Source: an uncultured Bacteroidales bacterium
GTDB lineage: Bacteria > Bacteroidota > Bacteroidia > Bacteroidales > JAFGXI01
Assembly: GCA_947311115.1 (NCBI GenBank)
Contig: CAMZKE010000056.1
Coordinates: 1 to 37,859 of the forward strand
Length of the DNA stretch: 37,859 nucleotides
Reading direction: 5' to 3'
Part shown: positions 1 through 8,544 of the stretch, piece by piece
Layout of the letters: every line of letters begins with the position of its first letter
Numbering within the stretch: position 1 is the first letter of the stretch
The notes under the pieces: model-generated
The model's database searches: none
What the model saw: only the letters and a program-made list of their open reading frames with translations
What the model was told of the DNA's origin: nothing
Program-made: the position numbers and the translations under genes

Positions 1-566
1 ACGGAACTATTGCTATTGCAATAAGTATTTTGTTTTTTATTATTCCTGCAAAAGAAAAAAATATTAATATATTAGATTGGAAAACAGCAAATAAATTACC
101 TTGGCATATAATTATTTTATTTGGTGGAGGTTTTGCTTTAGCAAAAGGTTTTGTTAGTTCCGGCTTATCTTTATGGATAGGCGAATTAATAGAAAACTCG
201 GTGTTTGAAAACCCATTTTTTAATATATTGCTTATTACAAGTGTAATGATTTTTTTAACCGAAGTAACATCAAACACAGCAACTACGCAAATATTATTAC
301 CAATTTTAGCAGGTTTGGCAATTAGTACAAAAACCAACCCATTAATATATATGGTTCCTGCAACTATAGCTGCATCAATGGCGTTTATGTTGCCTGTTGC
401 AACTCCTCCTAATGCAATAGTTTTTGGCTCAGGCAAAATAAAAATATCGGAAATGGCAAAAATGGGCTTAATATTAAATATTATTGCTATAATTTTAGTT
501 AGTATATTTGTATATTATTGGGGGTTTAATGTTTTTAATATAACTAACGAACTTCCTGTTTGGTAA
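1..566 (+). CDS. SLC13/DASS family anion:sodium symporter, C-terminal part (5' end outside window)
   Basis: The reading frame is already open at base 3 and runs to a TAA at 564-566, so the window holds only the last ~187 codons; the in-frame TTG at 30 is not a real start. Seen: several hydrophobic helices, a TSNTATTQILLP stretch matching the 'SNT' substrate/sodium-binding motif of the family, and ASMAFMLPVATPPNAIV, which fits the conserved C-terminal signature of sodium:sulfate/dicarboxylate symporters (S-x2-F-x2-P-V-A-x3-N-x-I-V). Family knowledge: inner-membrane uptake of di- or tricarboxylates or sulfate with Na+. The substrate cannot be decided from this fragment. The gene ends 11 bases before an MscS channel on the same strand, so the two are probably cotranscribed. 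Confidence 0.85.
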   Translation, partial: GTIAIAISILFFIIPAKEKNINILDWKTANKLPWHIIILFGGGFALAKGFVSSGLSLWIGELIENSVFENPFFNILLITSVMIFLTEVTSNTATTQILLPILAGLAISTKTNPLIYMVPATIAASMAFMLPVATPPNAIVFGSGKIKISEMAKMGLILNIIAIILVSIFVYYWGFNVFNITNELPVW

Positions 567-577
567 AATAAACTATA

Positions 578-1402
578 ATGAAAATAAAAGAATTATTAAA
601 TTATACAATTGTCGATTTTGATAATATTCAAGTATCAGTTTACCATATAATATTAGTTATATTAATATTTTTTATACTGTTTGGCTTATTGGGCTTAATA
701 AAACGAGTGCTAAAAAAAGCAGTTAAAAAAGGTAAGGTAGAAGCAGGTAGTGTATATTCTATATATCAGATAATTAAGTATTTTGTTTGGGTGTTTTATG
801 TTATTATATCGTTACAAACAGTAGGGTTCAATCTTACAGTTTTGTTAGCAGGTTCTGCTGCACTGTTAGTAGGTTTAGGGTTAGGAATTCAACAGCTTTT
901 TAACGATTATGCTTCCGGAATAATTATGCTTTTTGAGCGTAATGTGAAGATAGGTGATATTATGGAACTTGAGGATAAAACAGTAGGTAAAGTTATTTTT
1001 ATTGGACTGAGAACATCGAAAATTGAAACCCGAGATAATATTGTTTTAATTATTCCTAACCATAAATTTATTAATGATAATATAATAAATTGGAGTCATA
1101 TTGAGGCAGATACTCGTTTTGATTTAAATGTTGGCGTGGCTTATGGCTCTGATGTTGAGCTTGTAAAGACTATTTTGCTCGATTGTGCAAATAATCATCA
1201 GGATATTAATAAAAACCCTAAACCAATTGTCTTATTTAAAGATTTTGGTAGCTCTTCTTTAGATTTCTCATTATTGTTTTGGACAAAAAAGACATGGCGT
1301 ATCGAACCTATAAGAAGCGATTTACGTTTTGCGATTGATAAGTCTTTTAGAGAAAACAAGGTTGAAATACCATTTCCTCAAACTGATGTACATATAAAAT
1401 AA
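578..1402 (+). CDS. Small MscS-family mechanosensitive ion channel
   Basis: A 274-residue protein of the short MscS type. The N-terminal ~110 residues carry hydrophobic helices (about 20-42 and 62-85), then the pore-lining TM3-like helix rich in Gly and Ala (AGSAALLVGLGLGIQQLFNDYASG, about 90-114, here split by the Q-Q pair). The beta domain follows (FERNVKIGDIMELEDKTVG, then IIPNHKFINDNIINWS, the usual 'IPN...I.N.S' motif), then an alpha/beta C-terminal domain. Family role: an inner-membrane valve that opens under membrane tension to release solutes during hypo-osmotic shock. It starts 11 bases after the transporter and ends 7 bases before the convergent peptidase gene. A second, longer MscS is at 17183-18232; the two differ clearly in N-terminal length and sequence, so they are not a recent duplication. 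Confidence 0.9.
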   Translation: MKIKELLNYTIVDFDNIQVSVYHIILVILIFFILFGLLGLIKRVLKKAVKKGKVEAGSVYSIYQIIKYFVWVFYVIISLQTVGFNLTVLLAGSAALLVGLGLGIQQLFNDYASGIIMLFERNVKIGDIMELEDKTVGKVIFIGLRTSKIETRDNIVLIIPNHKFINDNIINWSHIEADTRFDLNVGVAYGSDVELVKTILLDCANNHQDINKNPKPIVLFKDFGSSSLDFSLLFWTKKTWRIEPIRSDLRFAIDKSFRENKVEIPFPQTDVHIK

Positions 1403-1409
1403 ATGAATT

Positions 1410-2570
1410 TTATTTTATATTCATTTTCTTTTTAATTGCAGATGGAATGGCTTCTTTATGAACCATAATAGCAACAGTTTTTAGTTTTACAAAACTTTCG
1501 CTCATATATAAATAGCCGCCAAAATCGTTACTATCTTTACCCCACGAATTTTTAGTTTTAAAATATATTTTACCTGTTTGGTCTTTTGCCAAACCTGTAA
1601 AATGCATAAGGTGGTCGTCGGTAGTTTCACGGCTATTAAAAGTAATTTCTCTATATGTTTGAGTAACTTCAGGCTCTTTATAACCTAGTTCAAACACTTG
1701 TTTTTGTTCTTCGTCGGTTAACGAATAAAAATCTTTTTGCGGTAAAACGGCTATACCTTTTCTGTGTCTGAAAGTTGGTTCGCTAACATCGCCATCAAAA
1801 ACCACAGAATAACCATTTTTTAAGGATTCTTTCATTATCTCCATCAAGTCGTTAATAGGTACATTATAGTACATTCCCCAATCCCAATTATCCGGTATTT
1901 TTAGTACGTATTGGCTATAAAAAGGGGCATCAGTATATGAAGTTATTTCTACATAATCATCAGGATTTATTCCAACAACATTTTTTGCAAAAGTTTTTGG
2001 CGAGTATTCTTTACCTTTATATTTGAATTTTTCAGGCACTTTACCTAAATACGATTCTAATATACTATTTGTGGCAGGTAACCATGCAGTTGTAAGTTTT
2101 TTATCAGCATTTTTATTTACACCTTTTAAAAACCCTGTAAGTCCATTTAAAATTTCGCCTTCTCGATGTATTGTGTCGCCATATTGTAATCCCTTATATG
2201 ATTCTTCAGGCATTGCTCCATATTCTTTTAAAATATTTATCATATGATGAGCCTGACCACCTGGAGAAAAATTTGTTTTTCCATGTAATTGAATATATTG
2301 CTTTGCTTTTGCTACATAATCGTAACGTACTGTAAACATCTCTGATAAATCTAACTCCGGTTTACCAATACGAATTGCTTCTGTTTCTACAAACGAGGTA
2401 GTTGCATAATCCCAACAAGTACCCATTCTGTCTTGACTTTTTACTTCTGATGTTATAATATTTGTTATTTCGGTATATTTTATTGCTTTATCGTCATTAC
2501 TTTTATCTTCTTGCGAAAACAATTGGACTGAAAATATTATTGCTACTGATATTAATAAATGTTTATACAT
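1410..2570 (-). CDS. Exported papain-like (C1, bleomycin hydrolase/PepC-type) cysteine peptidase
   Basis: 386 residues. Residues 1-20 look like a Sec signal peptide ending at an Ala/Ser-Gln type site (FSQ). The papain-fold catalytic set is visible: Gln46 in SQDRMGTCWDY with nucleophile Cys52, His323 in DDHLMHFTGLA, and Asn341 in KNSWG. The order, the CWDYATTSFVETE helix and the large insert between Cys and His resemble the C1B aminopeptidase C/bleomycin hydrolase group. The cytosolic members of that group lack a signal peptide, whereas this copy appears to be exported to the periplasm or cell surface. Such secreted C1 peptidases are frequent in Bacteroidota. The likely role is peptide breakdown; substrate unknown. 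The gene converges with the MscS gene and is preceded by a 69-base gap to the DUF3820 gene. Confidence 0.85.
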   Translation of the reverse strand: MYKHLLISVAIIFSVQLFSQEDKSNDDKAIKYTEITNIITSEVKSQDRMGTCWDYATTSFVETEAIRIGKPELDLSEMFTVRYDYVAKAKQYIQLHGKTNFSPGGQAHHMINILKEYGAMPEESYKGLQYGDTIHREGEILNGLTGFLKGVNKNADKKLTTAWLPATNSILESYLGKVPEKFKYKGKEYSPKTFAKNVVGINPDDYVEITSYTDAPFYSQYVLKIPDNWDWGMYYNVPINDLMEIMKESLKNGYSVVFDGDVSEPTFRHRKGIAVLPQKDFYSLTDEEQKQVFELGYKEPEVTQTYREITFNSRETTDDHLMHFTGLAKDQTGKIYFKTKNSWGKDSNDFGGYLYMSESFVKLKTVAIMVHKEAIPSAIKKKMNIK

Positions 2571-2639
2571 AGTGTGTAATTTTAATTATAAGCCATAAAA
2601 GTAGCAAATAGTTTTTTATTTTTAAATATAGGAATGTAC

Positions 2640-2864
2640 TTATTTTATAAGTTTACGAATTAATGGTTCTAATCCGTTAAGCTGTATTTCGTAAATTTCG
2701 TTTAACATATCACCTAATTGTCCTTTTGGAAAACCTTTTTGTTTGTACCAAACAAGGTAATGTTCGGGTAAATTAATTAAATACCTCCCCTTGAATTTGC
2801 CATAAGGCATTTTTGTATTTGCTAGTTTTATTAAATGCTCGCTATTAAATTGTGGTGTTTCCAT
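2640..2864 (-). CDS. DUF3820 family protein (small, function unknown)
   Basis: 74 residues with the typical DUF3820 pattern: MPYGKFKGRYLINLPEHYLVWY followed by a short helix and a C-terminal helix (NEIYEIQLNGLEPLIRKLIK). The family (also called putative quorum-sensing-regulated virulence factor) is widespread and has no settled function; the G-K-[FY]-[KR]-G core is its most conserved part. It lies downstream of pnp on the same strand, but the terminator-like hairpin at 2901-2928 separates the two, so it probably depends on read-through or its own promoter. The ATG at 2864 gives the usual family length. Confidence 0.8.
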   Translation of the reverse strand: METPQFNSEHLIKLANTKMPYGKFKGRYLINLPEHYLVWYKQKGFPKGQLGDMLNEIYEIQLNGLEPLIRKLIK

Positions 2865-2900
2865 TTATAACCAATTAGTAATGTATAATAATACAAAAAA

Positions 2901-2928
2901 GAAATGCTACCCAAAAAAGTAGCATTTC
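2901..2928 (-). terminator. Intrinsic terminator of pnp
   Basis: Perfect 10-bp stem GAAATGCTAC/GTAGCATTTC around an 8-base loop, 22 bases past the pnp stop. Read on the minus strand, a run of six T follows the stem, which gives a canonical Rho-independent terminator. On the plus strand a weaker T-rich run also follows. Confidence 0.85.
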
Positions 2929-2949
2929 AATTTTTTTATATATAAATGA

Positions 2950-5097
2950 TTAAATTACATCATCTTTTTTATTTGTTGGAGCATCGTTTCTTTCCGGCTT
3001 AGGAAGTAAAACTTTGCGTGATAAACGTAGTTTACCGTTTTTCTCAATACCAATAATCTTAATTTTCACAATATCGCCTTCTTTAAGAACCTCCGCAACA
3101 GTTTTTAATCTGCGGTGCTCAATTTCAGAAATATGTAATAAAGCTTCGTGTCCGGGCATAAATTCAACAAATGCACCAAAATCTCTAATAGCTTTTACTT
3201 TACCGTCGAAAATATCGCCAACAGATGGGGTATAAGTTATCATTTTAATTCTTTCGATAGCTTTATTCATCTTGTCAGGGTCAACACCCGAGATTTCAAC
3301 AATACCTTTTTTATCAACCTCCTCTATGGTAATTGTAGTTTCTGTTGCCGCTTGCAACTCTTGAATATTTTTTCCGCCAGGGCCAATAATGGCACCAATA
3401 AATTCTTTATCAATCTCCATACGGTGAATTTTTGGAGCATGAGCTTTGTATTCTGCTCTTGGCTCAGCAATAGTCTTTTGCATAATATCTAAAATATGTA
3501 AACGACCTTCGCGAGCTTGTAATAAAGCTTGTTTAAGTACCTCGTAAGATAAACCATCAACTTTAATATCCATTTGTGTAGCAGTAATACCATCTCGTGT
3601 ACCTGTTACTTTAAAATCCATATCGCCTAAGTGGTCTTCGTCGCCTAAAATATCAGAAAGAACTGCAAATTTATCGTTATCAGTAATTAACCCCATTGCA
3701 ATACCAGAAACCGGTTTTTTCATAGGTACTCCTGTATCCATTAATGCAAGTGTACCTGCACAAACAGTTGCCATTGAAGAAGATCCGTTACTTTCTAAAA
3801 TATCTGAAACAACTCTAATTACAAATGGGGAATCTTTAGGAATCATTGGTTTTAAAGCTCTTAATGCTAAATTTCCATGACCAACTTCTCTACGGCTTAA
3901 TCCTCTGTTAGGACGTGCATCGCCGGTTGAAAATGCAGGGAAATTATAATGTAAAATAAATCTTGAACTTTCTGTTACTAATGGGTCGTCGTTACGTTTC
4001 TCGTCTAATTTCGAGCCAAGAGTTACAGTAGTAATTGACTGAGTTTCTCCTCTTGTAAATATTGAAGAACCATGAGTAGAAGGTAAAACATCAATTTCGC
4101 ACCAAATAGGACGAATTTCGTTTGTTTTTCTACCGTCTAAGCGAATACCATCATCAAGAATTGCTCTACGAACAGCTTCTTTTTCAATATCGTGATAGTA
4201 AATATCAACTAATGTTGTATTTAATTCAGCCAATTCTTCTTCGCTATATTGCGCTAAAAATTCTTCTTTAACATTTGCAAAAAGTTCAGCTCTTTTGTGC
4301 TTGTCAGCTAAACCTTGTATTGCTACTGCGTATACTTTATCGTAAGTTTCGGCTTTAATTTTTGCTCTTAAGTCTTCGTCAGCAACTGCCGGTTCAACTT
4401 CACGTTTAACTATTCCTAATTCTTTTGCCATATCAATTTGAACCTGACATTGAACTTTTATAGCTTCGTGAGCAACTTTAATTGCCTCTAACATTTCTTC
4501 TTCAGAAACTTCTAACATTTCGCCTTCAACCATCATGATATTATCCATTGTTGCAGCAACAATAAGGTCAATATCCGATTCTTTGTTTTGTGAGAATGTA
4601 GGATTTATAATAAATTCGCCATTAATACGCGATACTCTTACTTCTGAAATTGGCTCTTGAAAAGGAACTGTTGAAACAGCTAATGCAGCCGAAGCGGCAA
4701 GACCTGCAAGTGCATCAGCCTGAACATCTTCAGCAGCTGACATAAGTTGTACTTGAACAAAAGTCTCAGCATGAAAATCTGCTGGAAATAATGGTCTTAA
4801 TGCTCTATCAATTAATCTCGATATTAAAATTTCATAATCAGAAGGACGAGCTTCTCTTTTTAAAAACCCTCCGGGGTAACGCCCTACTGCAGCGAATTTT
4901 TCTTTATATTCGCATGATAATGGCATAAAATCTACACCTTCTTTTTGTGTTTTGGCAGATACAACTGTTGCTAACAACATTGTATTACCCATTTTTACTA
5001 CTACCGATCCGTCTGCTTGTTTTGCAAGCTTTCCTGTAGATATTTCTATTTGTCTTCCGTCTTGTAAATCTACAGTTTTTTTAATTTCGTTATACAT
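2950..5097 (-). CDS. pnp: Polyribonucleotide nucleotidyltransferase (PNPase)
   Basis: 715 residues, the standard length. It degrades RNA 3'->5' using phosphate, releasing nucleoside diphosphates, and works as a ring-shaped trimer. Visible: first RNase PH domain (about 5-210, with [17 protein letters not shown]), an alpha-helical linker, second RNase PH domain (about 310-545, with [20 protein letters not shown] and [15 protein letters not shown], the catalytic Asp region), KH domain (about 555-615, with [15 protein letters not shown]) and an S1 domain (about 620-695, with [19 protein letters not shown]). In many bacteria rpsO lies just upstream; here no rpsO is present upstream, only a 160-base gap to the divergent end of the NO reductase gene. 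A hairpin terminator follows at 2901-2928. Confidence 0.98.
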   Translation of the reverse strand: MYNEIKKTVDLQDGRQIEISTGKLAKQADGSVVVKMGNTMLLATVVSAKTQKEGVDFMPLSCEYKEKFAAVGRYPGGFLKREARPSDYEILISRLIDRALRPLFPADFHAETFVQVQLMSAAEDVQADALAGLAASAALAVSTVPFQEPISEVRVSRINGEFIINPTFSQNKESDIDLIVAATMDNIMMVEGEMLEVSEEEMLEAIKVAHEAIKVQCQVQIDMAKELGIVKREVEPAVADEDLRAKIKAETYDKVYAVAIQGLADKHKRAELFANVKEEFLAQYSEEELAELNTTLVDIYYHDIEKEAVRRAILDDGIRLDGRKTNEIRPIWCEIDVLPSTHGSSIFTRGETQSITTVTLGSKLDEKRNDDPLVTESSRFILHYNFPAFSTGDARPNRGLSRREVGHGNLALRALKPMIPKDSPFVIRVVSDILESNGSSSMATVCAGTLALMDTGVPMKKPVSGIAMGLITDNDKFAVLSDILGDEDHLGDMDFKVTGTRDGITATQMDIKVDGLSYEVLKQALLQAREGRLHILDIMQKTIAEPRAEYKAHAPKIHRMEIDKEFIGAIIGPGGKNIQELQAATETTITIEEVDKKGIVEISGVDPDKMNKAIERIKMITYTPSVGDIFDGKVKAIRDFGAFVEFMPGHEALLHISEIEHRRLKTVAEVLKEGDIVKIKIIGIEKNGKLRLSRKVLLPKPERNDAPTNKKDDVI

Positions 5098-5212
5098 TTG
5101 TATTTTTTTAATATTCAGCCTGCAAGATACAATAAATAAGTTTAAAACTTTATTAGATAATAGTTAAATGTTAATAAAATAGTAATGTTGAGATTTTATA
5201 GTTTTTATCAAA

Positions 5213-5242
5213 AAAGGCTGATTCAATTTTGAATCAGCCTTT
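5213..5242 (-). terminator. Intrinsic terminator of the nitric oxide reductase gene
   Basis: Perfect 14-bp inverted repeat AAAGGCTGATTCAA/TTGAATCAGCCTTT with a 2-base centre, 21 bases after the stop of the minus-strand gene. On the minus strand it runs into a T-rich tail (TTTTTTGAT). Confidence 0.85.
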
Positions 5243-5263
5243 AATTCTATAGTTTACAAAGAT

Positions 5264-7504
5264 TTATTCTGCTTTCTTACCCATAAATGTTTTCATAAAT
5301 AAGTCAATAAATATCATAATACCTCCACCAATCATCATTGCATCAGGTAAAATACGGAACCACATCCAACCACTCATTTCCTGAATAGCTTCGCGAGTAC
5401 GAGTATAGTAATAACCCATTTCTGCAGCAGCTTTTGTTTGCTCTAAACCAATAATTAATGTTGGTAAAGCAAACAATAACACACCTATTGTTAACGACCA
5501 AAATGCAATTTTACTAAGTTTTGGGTTCCATATATAACCATTTGCCATTGCGTTTGCACGCGATGTCATATAAAGGAAAGCAATTGATATATATCCAAAT
5601 GCACCTAATAATGCAACGTGTCCATGAGGCATAATTAAATATGTTCCGTGAGAATAATACGAAATTGTTGGAGTGTTAATTACCATACCGAAGAAACCTG
5701 CACCAATCCAATTCAATACAGCAGAACCGGCTATCCACATAAATGGAGTGCTAAATTTATTTGTTACACCTTCTGCTTTTTGGTCACGTTGATTTTTCCA
5801 TGCCTCAACAATCATTAATGCCAATGGTAATGGCTCTAATGCCGAGAAAATACCACCTATTGCAATCCAATATTCATCAAGTCCTTGCCAAAAATAATGA
5901 TGACCAACACCAAGTGTACCAGACATCATAATTAAAAATAGCTCAAAAAACATAACTCTTTCGGCTGTCTTTTGCGAAATTAAACCAAGCGAAACTGTCA
6001 TAAAAGCAATTACACCGGCAGCAAAAAGTTCAAAAGTTAATTCTACCCAAAGGTGAATCACCCACCAACGATAATAATCGTCAACAGTAAAGTTTGGCAT
6101 AATTTTATGAATTGGCATCATACCTGCAATATAAAGAGTAGCAATACCAAATGCCGACCAAATAATTGTTCCTACAAGAGGATTATTTGTTGCTGATTTT
6201 TTAATAAGAGTAATTATTAACAGGAACCAGAACACAAGACCTACTACAAGTCCGATATCCCAAACACGTCCTAAATTTAAAAGTTCACGACCTTCGTTTC
6301 CAAGCCAGAACCAAGTATCGCGAAGTTGACCTGTTGCACCCATATATAAGCCAATCATAGAACCTACAGCCACAACTACCAATGCCAACCAAAGTACATC
6401 AATAAGCCAAGGAAATTTGTGGTCTTTGTTTGCAACCCAAGGAGCAATTAACAAACCACCAACTAGCCAACCTACTGCAACCCAGAGAATTGCAAGTTGT
6501 GTATGTATAGAACGAATTACGTTAAACGGAAGTATATCTTGCGAAAAAATAAAGTTATTAGTAGGGTCAGCATATAAGTGAGCCAAATATGCACCTAAAA
6601 ATAATTGAACAACAAAAAGCAACGAAACTATTGGTATATATTTTAATAATTTCTTTTGAGATTTAAACATCTTTGTAACTTTTAGTGCCGGTGCCAAATC
6701 TTCTTTTCTATCTTTTTTAAATAAATATTCGTACGACAAGAAAATAACTAATATAGTTAATGCCCATAAAATCAAGAATTCCCACAACGAAACCATATGA
6801 TTATTATAAGATGTATCTTGGTCAACCAATGGTTCTGCAGGCCAGTTGTTACTCCATGTTCTTTCTTCGCCTATTTTACCTTCTGTACCGGGGCGAATAG
6901 ATGATGCTACCATTTGAGACCAATCAACAAATGCAGCAATTTTAACTGCTTCATTTTCTCTTATTACTCCTCCGGGAAATGCTCTTTCATGGTCGCCTTC
7001 AACTAGCATTTTTGTTAAATTCTCAACATTTTTTTTGTAAGCTGCCGCTGAAGCATCGGTATAAGTTACACCTTCTTCTAAAAGTCTTGTTTGCTCATGA
7101 AAATCTTGTTTCACTCGCTCTTTTACAGCTCCTTTTTCTATAGCAGTTAACTCTTTTGCCGATTTATTATACAATTCTTGTGCATAATAATCGTACAAAA
7201 ATTCTGCTCTATGATGGAAAAACTCTGTTGTAAAATCAGGTCCCATATAAGCACCCATTCCTAACATTGTTCCCCAGTCCATCAGGTCAAATTCTTGAAA
7301 ATAGCCTTTTCCTTCTACTACATCATCATAAGTGTAGAGTACTTCGCCTGATTGCGATTTTACTTGCTTTGCAATAGGTGGTACTTCCTTTTGCAAATTG
7401 GCTGTGAAATAAATCAAAGCCGCTACCATAATAATGGCTATGAACCAAAAGCTAGTATAAAGCCCCTTTTTGCTCATAAACTTGTCTAAAAATGTCTCTT
7501 TCAT
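5264..7504 (-). CDS. norZ: Quinol-dependent nitric oxide reductase (qNOR)
   Basis: 746 residues. It reduces two NO to N2O at the inner membrane with electrons from quinol. Seen: an N-terminal helix, then a ~200-residue periplasmic cytochrome-c-like fold without a CxxCH heme site (as in qNOR, with the family's GYFQEFDLMDWGTMLGMGAY and FHHRAEF), then about 12-13 helices of the heme-copper oxidase superfamily. Metal ligands are in place: His484 and Glu488 in HLWVELTFE, His535/His536 in GVGHHYFWQG, Glu557 in SALEPLPL, His627/His629 in MPHGHVALLG, and His334 in RSIHTQLAI. The His-to-HisHis and HisHis-to-Glu spacings (51 and 21) match those known for qNOR. No separate NorC gene is present, as expected for the quinol type. 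Lone qNOR genes usually serve NO detoxification; full denitrification genes are not seen here. It sits 84 bases after an Rrf2 regulator on the same strand. Confidence 0.95.
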   Translation of the reverse strand: MKETFLDKFMSKKGLYTSFWFIAIIMVAALIYFTANLQKEVPPIAKQVKSQSGEVLYTYDDVVEGKGYFQEFDLMDWGTMLGMGAYMGPDFTTEFFHHRAEFLYDYYAQELYNKSAKELTAIEKGAVKERVKQDFHEQTRLLEEGVTYTDASAAAYKKNVENLTKMLVEGDHERAFPGGVIRENEAVKIAAFVDWSQMVASSIRPGTEGKIGEERTWSNNWPAEPLVDQDTSYNNHMVSLWEFLILWALTILVIFLSYEYLFKKDRKEDLAPALKVTKMFKSQKKLLKYIPIVSLLFVVQLFLGAYLAHLYADPTNNFIFSQDILPFNVIRSIHTQLAILWVAVGWLVGGLLIAPWVANKDHKFPWLIDVLWLALVVVAVGSMIGLYMGATGQLRDTWFWLGNEGRELLNLGRVWDIGLVVGLVFWFLLIITLIKKSATNNPLVGTIIWSAFGIATLYIAGMMPIHKIMPNFTVDDYYRWWVIHLWVELTFELFAAGVIAFMTVSLGLISQKTAERVMFFELFLIMMSGTLGVGHHYFWQGLDEYWIAIGGIFSALEPLPLALMIVEAWKNQRDQKAEGVTNKFSTPFMWIAGSAVLNWIGAGFFGMVINTPTISYYSHGTYLIMPHGHVALLGAFGYISIAFLYMTSRANAMANGYIWNPKLSKIAFWSLTIGVLLFALPTLIIGLEQTKAAAEMGYYYTRTREAIQEMSGWMWFRILPDAMMIGGGIMIFIDLFMKTFMGKKAE

Positions 7505-7552
7505 CTTTCTACTTTTTTAATTATTAATTTATTTACTTGTTTACATACTTAA

Positions 7553-7572
7553 TTACTACAAATAGGTAGTAT
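7553..7572 (-). promoter_or_regulatory. Candidate Rrf2/NsrR-type operator upstream of norZ
   Basis: Inverted repeat TACTA (7554-7558), 8-base spacer, TAGTA (7567-7571). The same arms with the same spacing, and with the same AGG (plus-strand) next to the right arm, occur upstream of the adjacent Rrf2 gene at 8005-8024. Shared symmetry and spacing upstream of a regulator and its neighbour is typical of an operator. The binding protein is inferred, not shown. Confidence 0.5.
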
Positions 7573-7588
7573 TTATTTGCAAAAAAAA

Positions 7589-8002
7589 TCAAAACCTCGA
7601 CACTTCCAAATGATTAATATCATAAAGTGTAGTATTTTCTAATGTTTTAATAAATTCTGCTTTGTTTTTCTCCCACACATAGTGCATTGCACAAGGATTT
7701 TCGTTTGAACACTCGTGAAATCCGAGAATACAAGCATTAAAACTTTCCATTCCTTCAACTGCTTCAATTATTCTTGAAAGGGTTATTTCTTTAAGGTTTT
7801 TGGTGAATTTAAAACCGCCATCTCTTCCTCTGACACTTGTTAAACAGCCGGTTTTAGCTAAATCTGTCATCAGTTTAGTTAAGTATTTATAAGGGATATT
7901 TAACTGCTCGTGCAAGTATTTTGCCGAGAACAGATTCTGTTCTTGACTTGCCATATAAGTCAAAACACGAACCGCATATTCTGTTGTCTTTGTTAAAATC
8001 AT
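7589..8002 (-). CDS. Rrf2-family transcriptional regulator, probable Fe-S/NO sensor (NsrR-like)
   Basis: 137 residues from the ATG at 8002, chosen because the family starts MxLTKxTEYAVRVLTYMA. An upstream in-frame ATG at 8053 would add 17 residues unlike the family, and it lies upstream of the promoter's -33 box. Winged helix-turn-helix at 1-70, including the recognition region IPYKYLTKLMTDLAKTG and the wing VRGRDGGFKF. Three cysteines at 91, 98 and 104 (C-x6-C-x5-C) sit where IscR and NsrR bind an iron-sulfur cluster. Family knowledge: NsrR holds a cluster that NO destroys, which releases repression of NO-detoxifying genes. The next gene downstream encodes NO reductase, so an NsrR-like role is a good inference; an IscR-like role is less likely because no isc or suf genes are near. 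Autoregulation is suggested by an inverted repeat lying over its own promoter. Confidence 0.88.
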   Translation of the reverse strand: MILTKTTEYAVRVLTYMASQEQNLFSAKYLHEQLNIPYKYLTKLMTDLAKTGCLTSVRGRDGGFKFTKNLKEITLSRIIEAVEGMESFNACILGFHECSNENPCAMHYVWEKNKAEFIKTLENTTLYDINHLEVSRF

Positions 8003-8004
8003 AA

Positions 8005-8024
8005 ATACTATGCAAAGGTAGTAT
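8005..8024 (-). promoter_or_regulatory. Candidate operator overlapping the Rrf2 gene promoter
   Basis: Perfect 6-bp inverted repeat ATACTA (8005-8010), 8-base spacer, TAGTAT (8019-8024). The spacer and right arm contain the -7 box of the promoter at 8013-8044, so bound protein would block transcription start. Its arms and spacing match the site before norZ at 7553-7572. Confidence 0.55.
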
Positions 8025-8044
8025 ATTAAATTAATACATTCAAA
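8013..8044 (-). promoter_or_regulatory. Bacteroidota-type promoter of the Rrf2 gene
   Basis: On the minus strand TTTG (8041-8044), 20-base spacer, TACCTTTG (8013-8020): an exact fit to the Bacteroidota primary-sigma consensus TTTG-N19/20-TAnnTTTG. The start of transcription would fall only a few bases before the ATG at 8002, so the mRNA is close to leaderless. Confidence 0.75.
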
Positions 8045-8204
8045 AAAAAACACAAATGTTTTATGTAAAAATTTAACCTTCTATTTATAAATGCGTTATC
8101 GCAATATAAAAATAAAATTCATAAAAAAAAGATACCTAATTTAAATCTGATTAAGCAATATTTATGCGTATAGCCACAATAAAGTAAAAATATTCGCATT
8201 TTTT

Positions 8205-8236
8205 TTTGATTTATATTCTAATATTGTATTTCTTTG
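8205..8236 (+). promoter_or_regulatory. Probable promoter of the acpP-fabF-rnc group
   Basis: TTTG (8205-8208), 20-base spacer, TTTCTTTG (8229-8236), one mismatch from TAnnTTTG, 34 bases before the acpP ATG. Spacing and position fit; no other good candidate is seen in the 217-base gap between the Rrf2 gene and acpP. Confidence 0.55.
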
Positions 8237-8270
8237 CATCTTGAAAAAAGTATAATTAAAGTATTTTATT

Positions 8271-8507
8271 ATGTCAGACATTAGTTCAAGAGTAAAATCA
8301 ATTATTGTTGATAAATTAGGAGTAGACGAGAATGAAGTAGCTATAGAAGCAAGCTTCACTAACGACTTAGGTGCAGATTCATTAGATACTGTAGAGTTGA
8401 TAATGGAATTTGAAAAAGAATTCAATATCGCTGTGCCAGATGATCAAGCAGAAAACATCCAAACAGTGGGTGATGCTATCAAATTTATCGAAGATAACGT
8501 AAAGTAA
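8271..8507 (+). CDS. acpP: Acyl carrier protein
   Basis: 78 acidic residues, the usual length. The phosphopantetheine attachment site is Ser37 in [10 protein letters not shown]. The protein carries growing fatty acyl chains on a 4'-phosphopantetheine arm through fatty acid synthesis in the cytosol. The start [18 protein letters not shown] is typical of the family. The gene directly precedes fabF (37-base gap) and rnc, an order conserved in many bacteria, and the three are likely one transcript. Confidence 0.97.
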   Translation: MSDISSRVKSIIVDKLGVDENEVAIEASFTNDLGADSLDTVELIMEFEKEFNIAVPDDQAENIQTVGDAIKFIEDNVK

Positions 8508-8544
8508 GAAATTTATTATCTCCAGGCAAATTTAATTTAGAATT

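Noticed and set aside
1401-1426. AAATGAAT/ATTCATTT inverted repeat between the first mscS and the C1 peptidase as a terminator
   Set aside because: Stem is all A/T but for one pair and contains both stop regions; too weak to call.
8162-8425. 87-codon minus-strand frame over the acpP start
   Set aside because: It is antisense to acpP, low in complexity (Ser/Ile/Asn-rich) and covers the acpP promoter; a shadow of a real gene.
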